Origin: Armatimonadota bacterium
Lineage (GTDB): Bacteria > Armatimonadota > Zipacnadia > Zipacnadales > VGFC01
Length of the DNA: 7,380 nucleotides
Reading direction: 5' to 3'
Assembly (NCBI GenBank): GCA_016869015.1
Contig: VGFB01000185.1
Location: forward strand, 1 to 7,380
This document shows positions 1 through 7,100 of this stretch, one piece after another. Position 1 is the stretch's first letter; each line of letters opens with the position of its first letter. The notes below the pieces were generated by a model that was given only the letters and a program-made list of their open reading frames with translations, was not told the origin of the DNA and searched no databases. Both the position numbers and the translations under genes were made by a program.

Positions 1-2784
1 CCCGCTCGCCTCCGCGAGCTGCGTCGGATTGCCGACCGCGTCGTACGTGTAATCGAAGGTCTCCAGCACCGACGCATCCGACTTCCGATGCGCCACCTGC
101 GTCACCCACCCCGCCGCGTTGTACGCGTGCCGCGCCGTCGACCCGTTCGCATACGTCTGCGTCGTCACCCGACCCACCGGGTCGTACTGATACGTCGTCC
201 GCTCGCCCAGCGGGTTGACCAGACTCGTCAGCCCGTTCCGCGCGTCATAGGCATACGTGTTCGCCCCGCCGTCGTAGTCCACGATCCCGACCAGCCGGTC
301 CGCCGCGTCGTAGCTGTACGTCAGCGGCCCGCGACCCGCCACCTCCACCGTCCGCGCCCGCCGCGCTCCGTCGTACGTATAGGTCGTCGTTCCCGAGCCA
401 TCCTGCAGCGCCACTCGCAACCCCCGCGCATCATACACCTGCGTCACCCGGCTCCCGTCCGGATACACCTGACCCGTCACCCGACCCACCGCGTCGTAGC
501 TGTACGTCGTCACATACCCCCGCGCATCCGTCCGCGTCCGCACCCGCCCCGCCGCATCGTAGCTCAGGCTCGTCCGCCGACCCAGACCGTCCACCTCCGC
601 CGTCTGCCGCCCCGCATCGTCGTAGACGTACGTCGTCCGATAGCCCCGCGCATTCTCCACCCGCGTTCGCCGCCCCGCCCCATCGTACACGTTCGTCGTC
701 CGGTGGCCCAGCGCGTCCACCGTCACCCGCGGGCGCCCCACGCCATCGTACCATAGCGTCGTCAGGTTGCCCCGCGCGTCCCGGATCGTGTGCAGCCGCC
801 CCACCACATCGTACCCCTGCGTCGTCCGCTGCCCGAGCGCATCCACCAACACCGTCGGATGACTCGCGGCATCGTATGCGGTCGTTGTCCGGTTCCCTTG
901 CGCATCGACGACCGCCGTCCGGCGCCCGACCGCGTCGTACACATGCGTCGTGCGATAGTCCAGCGCATCGACCGTCGCCTCCACGCGGCTCGCGGCGTCG
1001 TAGACCGTCGTCGTCAGCTGCCCGGTCCCGTCCTGCACCGCGATCCGCCGCCCGGCGGCATCGTACGCGTAGGTCGTCCGCCGCCCCTCCGGCTGCGCCA
1101 GGGCCTGCACCCGGCCCGCCGCGTCGTACACGGTGGTCGTTCGGTAGCCCGCCGGGTCGACGCTCGCCGACAGGCGGCCGGCCGCATCGTATGCGTGCGT
1201 CGTGATCGCGCCGCCGGCATCCGTGACCGCCGTCCGGCTCCCGCGCGCATCGTAGGCGTACGTCGTGCGCTGACCCAACGGGTTCTCAGTCGCGATCACC
1301 CGCCCGGCCCCGTCGTAGAGCGTCGTCGTGCGATTGCCCAGCGGATCCACGGTGGCGATGGGTTGTCCCGCGTCATCGTACACAAGCGTGGTCACATTGC
1401 CCACCGCGTCCATCGTCTCAATCAGCCGCCCGGCCAGGTCATGCGTGAACGTCGTTACGTACCCACGCGCGTCCTTCACGGTCCGGCGACGCCCGGCCGC
1501 ATCGTAGGAGAACGTCGTCGTCTGCCCCAACGGGTTCTCGGCCGCGATCACCCGCCCGGCCGCGTCGTAGACCGTCGTCGTGATCTCGCCGAGGGGATCG
1601 GTTACCGCGACCTGTCGGTCGGCGAGGTCGTAGCTGTAGGTGGTCATGTTGCCGAGCGCGTCCGTCAGCGTCTCGAGCAGACCGCGCGAGTTGTACGCAT
1701 GGGTCGTGACCGCGCCCAAGGGGTCCGTGATCGTGCGCACATTCCCGAGGTTGTCGTAGGTGTACGTGACGCGGTTCCCCAGCGCATCCTCGGTGCCCGT
1801 CATCCGGTTCATCGCGTCGTAGGTCGTCGTGGAGACGCTCCCCAGCGGGTTCTCAACGCCGCTGCGGTTGCCGTAGGCATCGTATGTGTACGTGGTTACC
1901 TGACCGAGCGGGTCCTCGACGGTCTCGATCTGACGCTCGGCGTTGTAGGTGTAGCTGGTGACGTTGCCGAGGGGGTCCTCGATGGTCTCGACGAGGCCGT
2001 CGGTTGTGTACGTGTACGTCGTCACGTTGCCGAGGGGGTCCTGCATCGTCAGCCGGTTGCCGTTCGCGTCGTTGGTGTAGGTGACCCGATGCCCCAGCGG
2101 ATCGACCACGCCGGTCACGAAGTTGTTCGCGTCGTAGGTGTAGCTGGTCACCTTGCCCAGCGGGTTCGTCTCGGTCGCCAGCGTTCCAGACGACGCGTTG
2201 TACGTGTACGTCACCCGCGCGCCCGTCGCGTCGGTCACCGACTCCGTCCGCCCGTTGGCATCGTAGGCAAACGAGGTGGTCTGGCCCAGAGGGTCGACCG
2301 TAGTGAGCTTCCGGCCGTTGGAGTACGTCGTGGTCCAGATGTGGCCCAAGGCGTCCGTGATCGCGCTCGTATTGCTGTCGGCGTATGTGAAGGTCGTGCG
2401 CTGCCCCTCCGCGTCGATGGTGGCGATGGGGGTGCTGCTTGCTCCGTCGTAGACGATTGTCCGGGTGTGGCCCTCAGGGGAGGTGATGCTGGTCAGGGCG
2501 CCCGCGGGCCACCCAGACGTCTCATAGGTGTAACTCGTGATGCACAGGTTCGGCGTCGTGACGGAAAGCAGCTGCCCGTTCGCACCGTGAGTGAAGGCCG
2601 TCTCGCGACCCGCCGGATCCTCGATGCCGGCGAGCCACCCATTCGCATCGTAGGTGAAGGTGTGAGCCCGCGCGTTGGGACCGGTCACGGTCTCCAGCCG
2701 CCCCGACCCGTCATACGCATGGGTGTAGACCCGTCCCCGACGGTCGGTGTAGGTGATCAGATTTCCGCCGCTGTCGTAGTCCCA
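1..2784 (-). repeat. Tandem YD-repeat array, about 44 units of 60-66 bp
   Basis: Reading the minus strand, each unit encodes a pattern close to D-x-L-G-x-x-T-T-x-x-Y-D-x-x-G-R. The frame is never broken. The first units (about 2784-2300) are irregular. The middle units (about 2300-1620) mostly read DPLGN/Q-VTTYTYD. The later units (about 1620-480) mostly read D-A-x-G-x-RTT-x-x-YDAAGR and are very alike at the DNA level. The last units before the window edge become irregular again and include HRKSDASVLETFDYTYD, a type of unit often found shortly before the Rhs core. The array is protein-coding, not a CRISPR or non-coding satellite. Confidence 0.9.
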
Positions 2785-3453
2785 CTGGCGTCCCCAGATC
2801 GTACGCTCGGTCCATGTGTCGTCCAGGTTCTTGGTGAGGGTCGTGCTGATGTCGGCGTCCACGGGATCGTACTGTCCGGCCCCGCTGCCGTCGTACCGTC
2901 GGTTCCCCCCTCCGCAGGTGGTCACCCGGGCCCAGGCGCCCTCCGGGTCCCCCACCGCCATGACCGCCTTGAAGACGGACGCGCCCCACTGGGAGCCCAG
3001 CTTGCTCGACCGGAAGGGGACAGCCGACGTGTAGGTCCAGCCGATCTCGAGGTCCTCGTCGTTGGTCGGGGGCAGGCCCCCGGAGACCACCGTGCTCCTG
3101 GACGACGGGTCAATGGACTCTCGACTGCCGACACACGTGGGGCACGGGCTCACCCGGGCCCTGCCCGATCCGTATTCCGGAGGCGCTCCAGGCGGGCAAC
3201 CCTCGCCCTCGCAGGGGTCGCTCCCCGGCCCCCCGAGGGGCGGCATGTCCTGGTTGTCCTCCGGCACCCGCGCCTGCCCTCGGTCCGCAGAGTAGTTGGG
3301 GTCCGCCATGTCCGGACCGTCCAGTCGTCGCGCGAGCGGGGGACGGCCGGAGCCGTCCACCTGCCCTTCTGCGCCCCAGCCGACCCCCGGGGTGCCGACA
3401 ACCAACGGGCTCTGACAAGGGCGGATAATGCGGACGAGAGTGCCGCAGGGCAT
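1..3453 (-). CDS. YD-repeat (Rhs-like) protein, C-terminus beyond window
   Basis: The minus-strand frame is open for 1151 codons, from ATG at 3453 to the window edge; the in-frame stop upstream is at 3538-3540. The start is chosen because a GGGAGGAGGG site lies 9 nt upstream. Residues 1-125 are rich in Gly, Pro and Cys (for example CPTC near residue 113) and show no clear signal peptide. Residues about 118-220 resemble the DUF6531-like module that precedes YD repeats, with the stretch GWTYTSAVPFRSSKLGSQW from residue 138. From residue 224 on there are about 44 YD units of roughly 20-22 residues, of the form DPLGNVTTYTYDANGR. Such proteins form large extracellular beta-shell or filament structures, either as Rhs/Tc toxin cocoons or as surface and wall proteins. 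The conserved Rhs core and any toxin tip are not in the window, so toxin versus structural role cannot be decided. The gene follows the NifU-like gene by 23 nt and is probably cotranscribed with it. The family call is firm; the function is not. Confidence 0.93.
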   Translation of the reverse strand, partial: MPCGTLVRIIRPCQSPLVVGTPGVGWGAEGQVDGSGRPPLARRLDGPDMADPNYSADRGQARVPEDNQDMPPLGGPGSDPCEGEGCPPGAPPEYGSGRARVSPCPTCVGSRESIDPSSRSTVVSGGLPPTNDEDLEIGWTYTSAVPFRSSKLGSQWGASVFKAVMAVGDPEGAWARVTTCGGGNRRYDGSGAGQYDPVDADISTTLTKNLDDTWTERTIWGRQWDYDSGGNLITYTDRRGRVYTHAYDGSGRLETVTGPNARAHTFTYDANGWLAGIEDPAGRETAFTHGANGQLLSVTTPNLCITSYTYETSGWPAGALTSITSPEGHTRTIVYDGASSTPIATIDAEGQRTTFTYADSNTSAITDALGHIWTTTYSNGRKLTTVDPLGQTTSFAYDANGRTESVTDATGARVTYTYNASSGTLATETNPLGKVTSYTYDANNFVTGVVDPLGHRVTYTNDANGNRLTMQDPLGNVTTYTYTTDGLVETIEDPLGNVTSYTYNAERQIETVEDPLGQVTTYTYDAYGNRSGVENPLGSVSTTTYDAMNRMTGTEDALGNRVTYTYDNLGNVRTITDPLGAVTTHAYNSRGLLETLTDALGNMTTYSYDLADRQVAVTDPLGEITTTVYDAAGRVIAAENPLGQTTTFSYDAAGRRRTVKDARGYVTTFTHDLAGRLIETMDAVGNVTTLVYDDAGQPIATVDPLGNRTTTLYDGAGRVIATENPLGQRTTYAYDARGSRTAVTDAGGAITTHAYDAAGRLSASVDPAGYRTTTVYDAAGRVQALAQPEGRRTTYAYDAAGRRIAVQDGTGQLTTTVYDAASRVEATVDALDYRTTHVYDAVGRRTAVVDAQGNRTTTAYDAASHPTVLVDALGQRTTQGYDVVGRLHTIRDARGNLTTLWYDGVGRPRVTVDALGHRTTNVYDGAGRRTRVENARGYRTTYVYDDAGRQTAEVDGLGRRTSLSYDAAGRVRTRTDARGYVTTYSYDAVGRVTGQVYPDGSRVTQVYDARGLRVALQDGSGTTTYTYDGARRARTVEVAGRGPLTYSYDAADRLVGIVDYDGGANTYAYDARNGLTSLVNPLGERTTYQYDPVGRVTTQTYANGSTARHAYNAAGWVTQVAHRKSDASVLETFDYTYDAVGNPTQLAEASG

Positions 3454-3462
3454 TTCAGGTGT

Positions 3463-3472
3463 CCCTCCTCCC
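3463..3472 (-). promoter_or_regulatory. Ribosome binding site of the YD-repeat gene
   Basis: The minus strand reads GGGAGGAGGG in the 23-nt gap after the NifU-like stop codon (TAA at 3477-3479), 9 nt before ATG at 3453. It decides the start: the later in-frame ATG at 3309 has no comparable site. It also supports separate translation of the YD gene from a shared message. Confidence 0.75.
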
Positions 3473-3476
3473 GACG

Positions 3477-3866
3477 TTACCGACTCGCCGTCCCGACTCC
3501 CTGTCGGCCACGGGCCGCGACCAAGTCGCGCCACGCTTCAACGGCCAGGTCGGCGCAGTACCATTTGTCTTCCGGCAGGCCCTCGAGAGCGGCGAGCAGT
3601 TCGTCGCGTGAGACCGTGCCCGTCTCCGCCAGCCGGCGACCGCAGACCATCTCCGTGAGTATCGAGCCGGCCGCGATCGCCGGGCCGCAGCCGAAGGTCT
3701 GGTACCGTACCTCCGTAACGCGCCCGTGTTCGAGGCGGACGCTGAACTGCATGAACGGACCGTGTCCGGGGGTTCCAGCTGTGCCGAGGAGGTCGCAGGG
3801 CTCCAGGCGACCCACGTTCCGCGGGCGCCGGAAATGCTCCATCACCGTCTCGGAATACCCCGCCAT
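3477..3866 (-). CDS. NifU/IscU-like iron-sulfur scaffold-domain protein with altered active site
   Basis: This is a 129-residue protein, about the length of IscU. It keeps the N-terminal signature YSETVMEHFRRPRNVG (residues 4-19), the central TFGCGPAIAAGS (57-68) and the C-terminal KWYCADLA (101-108). In this family the protein is a cytosolic scaffold on which a cysteine desulfurase assembles Fe-S clusters. By alignment from memory to E. coli IscU, Cys63 and Cys106 are present as Cys60 and Cys104. The first ligand Cys37 is His35, Asp39 is Pro37 and His105 is Tyr103. The LPPVK chaperone motif reads LPEDK. Canonical scaffold activity is therefore doubtful. ATG at 3866 is chosen over a TTG at 3923 because it starts at the conserved YSETV and has GGAGGG 5 nt upstream. 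No desulfurase or other Fe-S assembly gene is in the window. The downstream YD-repeat gene is close enough to share its transcript. The family is clear; the role is open. Confidence 0.92.
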   Translation of the reverse strand: MAGYSETVMEHFRRPRNVGRLEPCDLLGTAGTPGHGPFMQFSVRLEHGRVTEVRYQTFGCGPAIAAGSILTEMVCGRRLAETGTVSRDELLAALEGLPEDKWYCADLAVEAWRDLVAARGRQGVGTASR

Positions 3867-3868
3867 CC

Positions 3869-3988
3869 CTACCCTCCACACCAGACGCGCAACCAAGGGC
3901 CGGCACCCAGGATGGAACCCCAACAGGCAGACCTCAGGACCGATGACATTCCGATGCTTCGGGCGAACATCTCTTGTCCATTCGACAT
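3869..3988 (-). CDS. Possible small protein or leader peptide, 39 aa
   Basis: This short reading frame begins at ATG 3988 and ends in TAG at 3869-3871, 2 nt before the NifU-like ATG. Its start has the best Shine-Dalgarno site in the window, AGGAGGTG at 9 nt. The peptide begins MSNGQEMFARSIGMSS and ends in a Trp/Gly-rich tail (GAGPWLRVWCGG) with two cysteines overall and no charged C-terminus. I recognise no family. It could be a genuine small protein, a coupling leader for the NifU-like gene, or an untranslated leader that happens to be open. The frame stays open upstream to 4063, but the earlier ATGs (4048, 4063) have no ribosome binding site. Support comes from the ribosome site and the spacing only. 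Confidence 0.45.
   Translation of the reverse strand: MSNGQEMFARSIGMSSVLRSACWGSILGAGPWLRVWCGG
3872..3877 (-). promoter_or_regulatory. Ribosome binding site of the NifU-like gene
   Basis: The minus strand reads GGAGGG, then 5 nt (TAGGG), then ATG at 3866. The site lies inside the last codons of the upstream small ORF, whose TAG stop falls within the spacer. This would favour translational coupling if the small ORF is translated. Confidence 0.6.
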
Positions 3989-3997
3989 GGTACTCAC

Positions 3998-4005
3998 CAC
4001 CTCCT
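3998..4005 (-). promoter_or_regulatory. Near-perfect Shine-Dalgarno before the small ORF
   Basis: The minus strand reads AGGAGGTG, an eight-base complement to the usual 16S rRNA 3' tail, 9 nt before ATG at 3988. It is stronger than the sites of the neighbouring genes and is the main argument that the 39-codon frame is translated. Confidence 0.55.
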
Positions 4006-4037
4006 GCCCGTTTTCGGTTGAGTGTCGGGTACTTGGG

Positions 4038-4055
4038 TCGTGATACATGTCACGA
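4038..4055. promoter_or_regulatory. CRP/FNR-type palindromic operator candidate
   Basis: The plus strand reads TCGTGA-TACATG-TCACGA. The two 6-nt arms are perfectly complementary around a 6-nt spacer, and the core GTGA-N6-TCAC is the layout bound by CRP/FNR-family dimers. It lies 50 nt upstream of the minus-strand small ORF and 72 nt upstream of the plus-strand glycosyltransferase start, so it could act on either or both of the divergent units. No regulator gene is in the window. The assignment to this family rests on half-site shape alone. Confidence 0.4.
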
Positions 4056-4071
4056 TCGCGCATTCGTTCAA
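4042..4071 (-). promoter_or_regulatory. Weak sigma70-like promoter candidate for the left-arm operon
   Basis: The minus strand shows TTGAAC (4066-4071) and TGTATC (4042-4047) separated by 18 nt. The hexamers match consensus at 4/6 and 3/6. The proposed -10 lies within the palindrome at 4038-4055, as expected of a site where a bound regulator would block or reposition polymerase. The match is poor and the organism's promoter consensus is unknown. Confidence 0.18.
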
Positions 4072-4119
4072 GAGGAGGCGGGGAAGACCCGGCGAACTGC
4101 TACTTTGGCGAGTGAAGAT

Positions 4120-4124
4120 GGGAG
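4120..4124 (+). promoter_or_regulatory. Close-spaced ribosome binding site of the glycosyltransferase gene
   Basis: GGGAG sits only 3 nt before ATG at 4128, closer than usual. The start is still well fixed: an in-frame TGA lies at 4113-4115, and the protein begins directly with the first beta strand of its Rossmann-like domain (MRLALVFDD). Translation may be modest or may rely on other leader features. Confidence 0.4.
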
Positions 4125-4127
4125 CCA

Positions 4128-7100
4128 ATGAGACTGGCACTGGTCTTCGATGATAGGGCGCGGCCCGATACGACCGGTGTACACTGCCGCGACGCCCTCG
4201 AAGAGTTGTGCGAGGTCCGGCACTTCCGCCCCGACGAGCTTTCCCGCCTCGCCACCCACGGCTTCGACCTCTACCTGAACATCGACGACGGGCTGCGTTA
4301 CCGCTTCCCCCCGACCCTCCGGCCCAGCGCTTGGTGGGTCATCGACACGCACCTGAGCTACGACTGCGACCGCGCGAAGGCCGAGGACTTCGACTACGTC
4401 TTCGCGGCCCAGCGGGATGGAGCGCAGCGCCTCCGTGCTGACGGCGTCCCAAACGTGGAGTGGCTCCCCCTGGCCTGCAACGCCCGCTTCCATCGCCACC
4501 ACGACACCGACAAGGCCCATGACGTGTGCTTCATCGGTGCGCTAATCCCCGGTGAGCGGAAGCGCCTCGTCGAGCTGCTCCAGGAGGAGTTCGAGCGCGT
4601 CTTCGTCGGGCGTGCCTACTGGGAGGAGATGGCACAGGAGTACTCGCGGGCGCGGATCGTCTTCAACCGCAGCATCCTGAACGATGTGAATATGCGCGTT
4701 TTTGAGGCGGTCGCCTGCGGCAGTCTGCTGGTCACGAACGACCTTGCCGACAACGGGCTCGAGGAGTTGCTCCGCAACGGCGAGCACTTGGTGACGTACC
4801 GCGATGACCGGGAGCTGCTGGAGCGCGTCCGCTACTACCTGGAACATGAGGACGAGCGGGAGGCGATCGCCCGCCGCGGCATGGAGGAGGCCCATGCCAA
4901 GCACACCTACCGGCACCGAATGCAGCGCATCCTCGAGGTGATGGCGCGCCTGCCCTCGAGGGGCCGCACCGCGACGGAGCAGCGTGCCCCTCAGTACTAC
5001 CAGTTCCCGCGCCCAGACCTGATCGCACTGATCCCGTGCGAGGCCAGGATTATCCTGGACGTCGGCTGCGGGGCGGGCCGCATGGGCGAGGCACTCAAGA
5101 GGCGGCAGCCAGCCCGCGTCGTGGGCGTAGAGGTGGTGCCCGAGGTGGCCGAGGAGGCACGACAGAGGCTGGACGAGGTGATCGTCGGCGACGTCGAAGC
5201 CCTCGAGCTGCCGTTCCCGGAGGCTCACTTCGACTGCATCGTGTGCGGCGACATTCTGGAGCACCTGCGGAACCCCCGGGCCGCGCTCCGCAAGCTGGTG
5301 CGGCACCTACGGGTCGATGGCCGTCTCGTAGCGAGCATCCCCAACGTGCGGAACGCCCAGGTCATCTGCGACCTGATGGCTGGCAGGTGGCAGTATCGAC
5401 CCGCCGGCATCCTCGACGAGGGTCACCTGCGCTTCTTCACTCTCGCTGAGATCAGAGAGCTGTTCCGGTCATGTGGTCTCATCATCACCGGCATCCAGCG
5501 GGTGTTCGATCCGCAGCACCAGCAGTGGGCAGCGGCAGGCCGCCCGCCCAACCTGCAGCTTGGAGCTCTGGGGTTCCAGGCGCGCTCCCCTCGCGATGCC
5601 GAGGAGTTGTTCGTAGAGCAGTACCTGGTCACAGCGCGCCCCTGCGCCCACGCACCCGCCCCCGGCGCGGCCTCCATCATCATCCCCGTCTGGAACCAGC
5701 TGGAGCACACGGAGCTCTGCTTGGAGAGCGTTCAGCGCCATACGGCTCCCAACCATGAGGTCATCGTCATCGACAACGGCTCCGATGATGAGACCCCGAG
5801 CTACCTGGCCGCCCTCGACTGGGTGAAGGTGATCCGCAACGAGCAGAACGAGGGGTTTGTGAAGGCCTGCAACCAGGGCATCGAGGCGGCAGCCGGAGAT
5901 TACCTGGTCCTGCTCAATAACGACACAATCGTCACGGACGGTTGGCTGAGCGGCCTCATCGCCGTCGCCGGGCAGGATGACAACATCGGGATGGTTGGCC
6001 CGGTCTCTAACAACGTGAGCGGGCCCCAGCAGATACCGACCGACTACCGAACCGTGGCCGAGATGCACAAGTGGGCCGAAGCGTACACCCAAAGCCACGC
6101 GGGGCACGTTGCCGAGACCGGGCGACTGGTCGGCTTCTGCCTGCTCATCAAGCGGGAGGTTCTGGAGTACATCGGTCTGCTGGACGAGCGCTATGGCCTC
6201 GGGCTCTTCGACGACGATGACCTGTGCCTCCGCGCCCGAAGGGCCGGCTACCGCCTCGTCTACACTCCGGGTGTGTTCGTGCACCACTTCGGCAGCCGAA
6301 CCCTGGCCACCCTTGGCGTCGATGCCGAGGTCATGCTTCACGAGAACTGGCGGCGGTTCCGCGCCAAGTGGGAAGGCGAGCCGGGTGGCGCGGAGGAGTT
6401 GGCTAGGCTATACCCCTCCATTGCCGAGCGTGTGCCGAAGCCGGCGGACCGCCAACGCGCATCCACAGGCACGGAGGAGTCGGACCGGCCGGCACCTCGG
6501 CGGATCGCCGTGGTGAGCCTGTTGTTCAACTGGCCCTCCATGGGCGGCGGCAACATGGACACCGCCGGGCTGGTCCGAGCGCTGGGGGCCGCCGAGCACG
6601 AGGTCGCGCACTTCTATGCGCGCATCCCCGCGATCGGTGTGGGTAACGTGTCACACGAACTTGGTACTCCGAGCCACGCGGTTGAGCTGGGCTCAAGCCT
6701 CCCATCGCGCTCGCAAGTCGAAGAGGCCTTCCGTCAGGCCGTGGCCGGCTTCGCACCTGATGTGGTGGTCATCACTGACTCCTGGACCTGCAAGCCCTTC
6801 CTTGCCCGGGCGCTCTCCGAGCACCCATACGTCCTGCGCTTCCAGGCGCTGGAGGCGCTGTGCCCGCTGAACGGGGCACGCTTCATCGTCCAGGGCGGCG
6901 AGATCGAGCTGTGCCGCGATCACCTCCTGCTCGACGCCACCAAGTGCGCGCAATGCCTGCAAGTCCACCAGTCGAAGTGCGGGCCTCTGCATGTCGCCGA
7001 GCGCACCATCAGCGGCGCAGACGCGGGCCAGGCCTACGTGAGCGTGCTCCGTGAGGCTTTGGCGAACGCCATCGGGGTGCTGGTCTACAACCCTCTCCTG

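Noticed and set aside
1..2784. Regular 60-66 bp repetition as a possible CRISPR or non-coding satellite
   Set aside because: There are no identical short repeats separated by unique spacers, and the periodicity is that of in-frame YD peptide units.
3477..3923. Longer NifU-like start at 3923
   Set aside because: The start codon would be TTG without a ribosome site, and the extra 19 residues are not part of the family. ATG at 3866 has GGAGGG and begins at the conserved motif.
4018..4046. Plus-strand TTGAGT-N17-TGATAC as a promoter for the glycosyltransferase gene
   Set aside because: The -10 hexamer matches consensus at only two of six positions, so it is not supported beyond chance, although the spacing and position would suit.
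790..4131. Long plus-strand open frame of 1113 codons, and a shorter one at 88-756, antisense to the YD gene
   Set aside because: The translation is Arg/Val/His-rich with no family resemblance. It stays open only because the antisense of a GC-rich, regular repeat avoids stops. The minus frame carries clear YD motifs throughout.
4105..4131. Tiny plus-strand leader frames (TTG at 4105, ATG at 4118) before the glycosyltransferase
   Set aside because: Eight and eleven codons, with no convincing own ribosome site. The TGA overlap of the first with the ATG at 4128 is easily due to chance.
4542..5306. Minus-strand open frames inside the glycosyltransferase gene (also 4068-4520, 5469-6341, 6693-7253)
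   Set aside because: They are complements of the real plus-strand frame, whose four modules have catalytic motifs in the right order. The minus translations match nothing.
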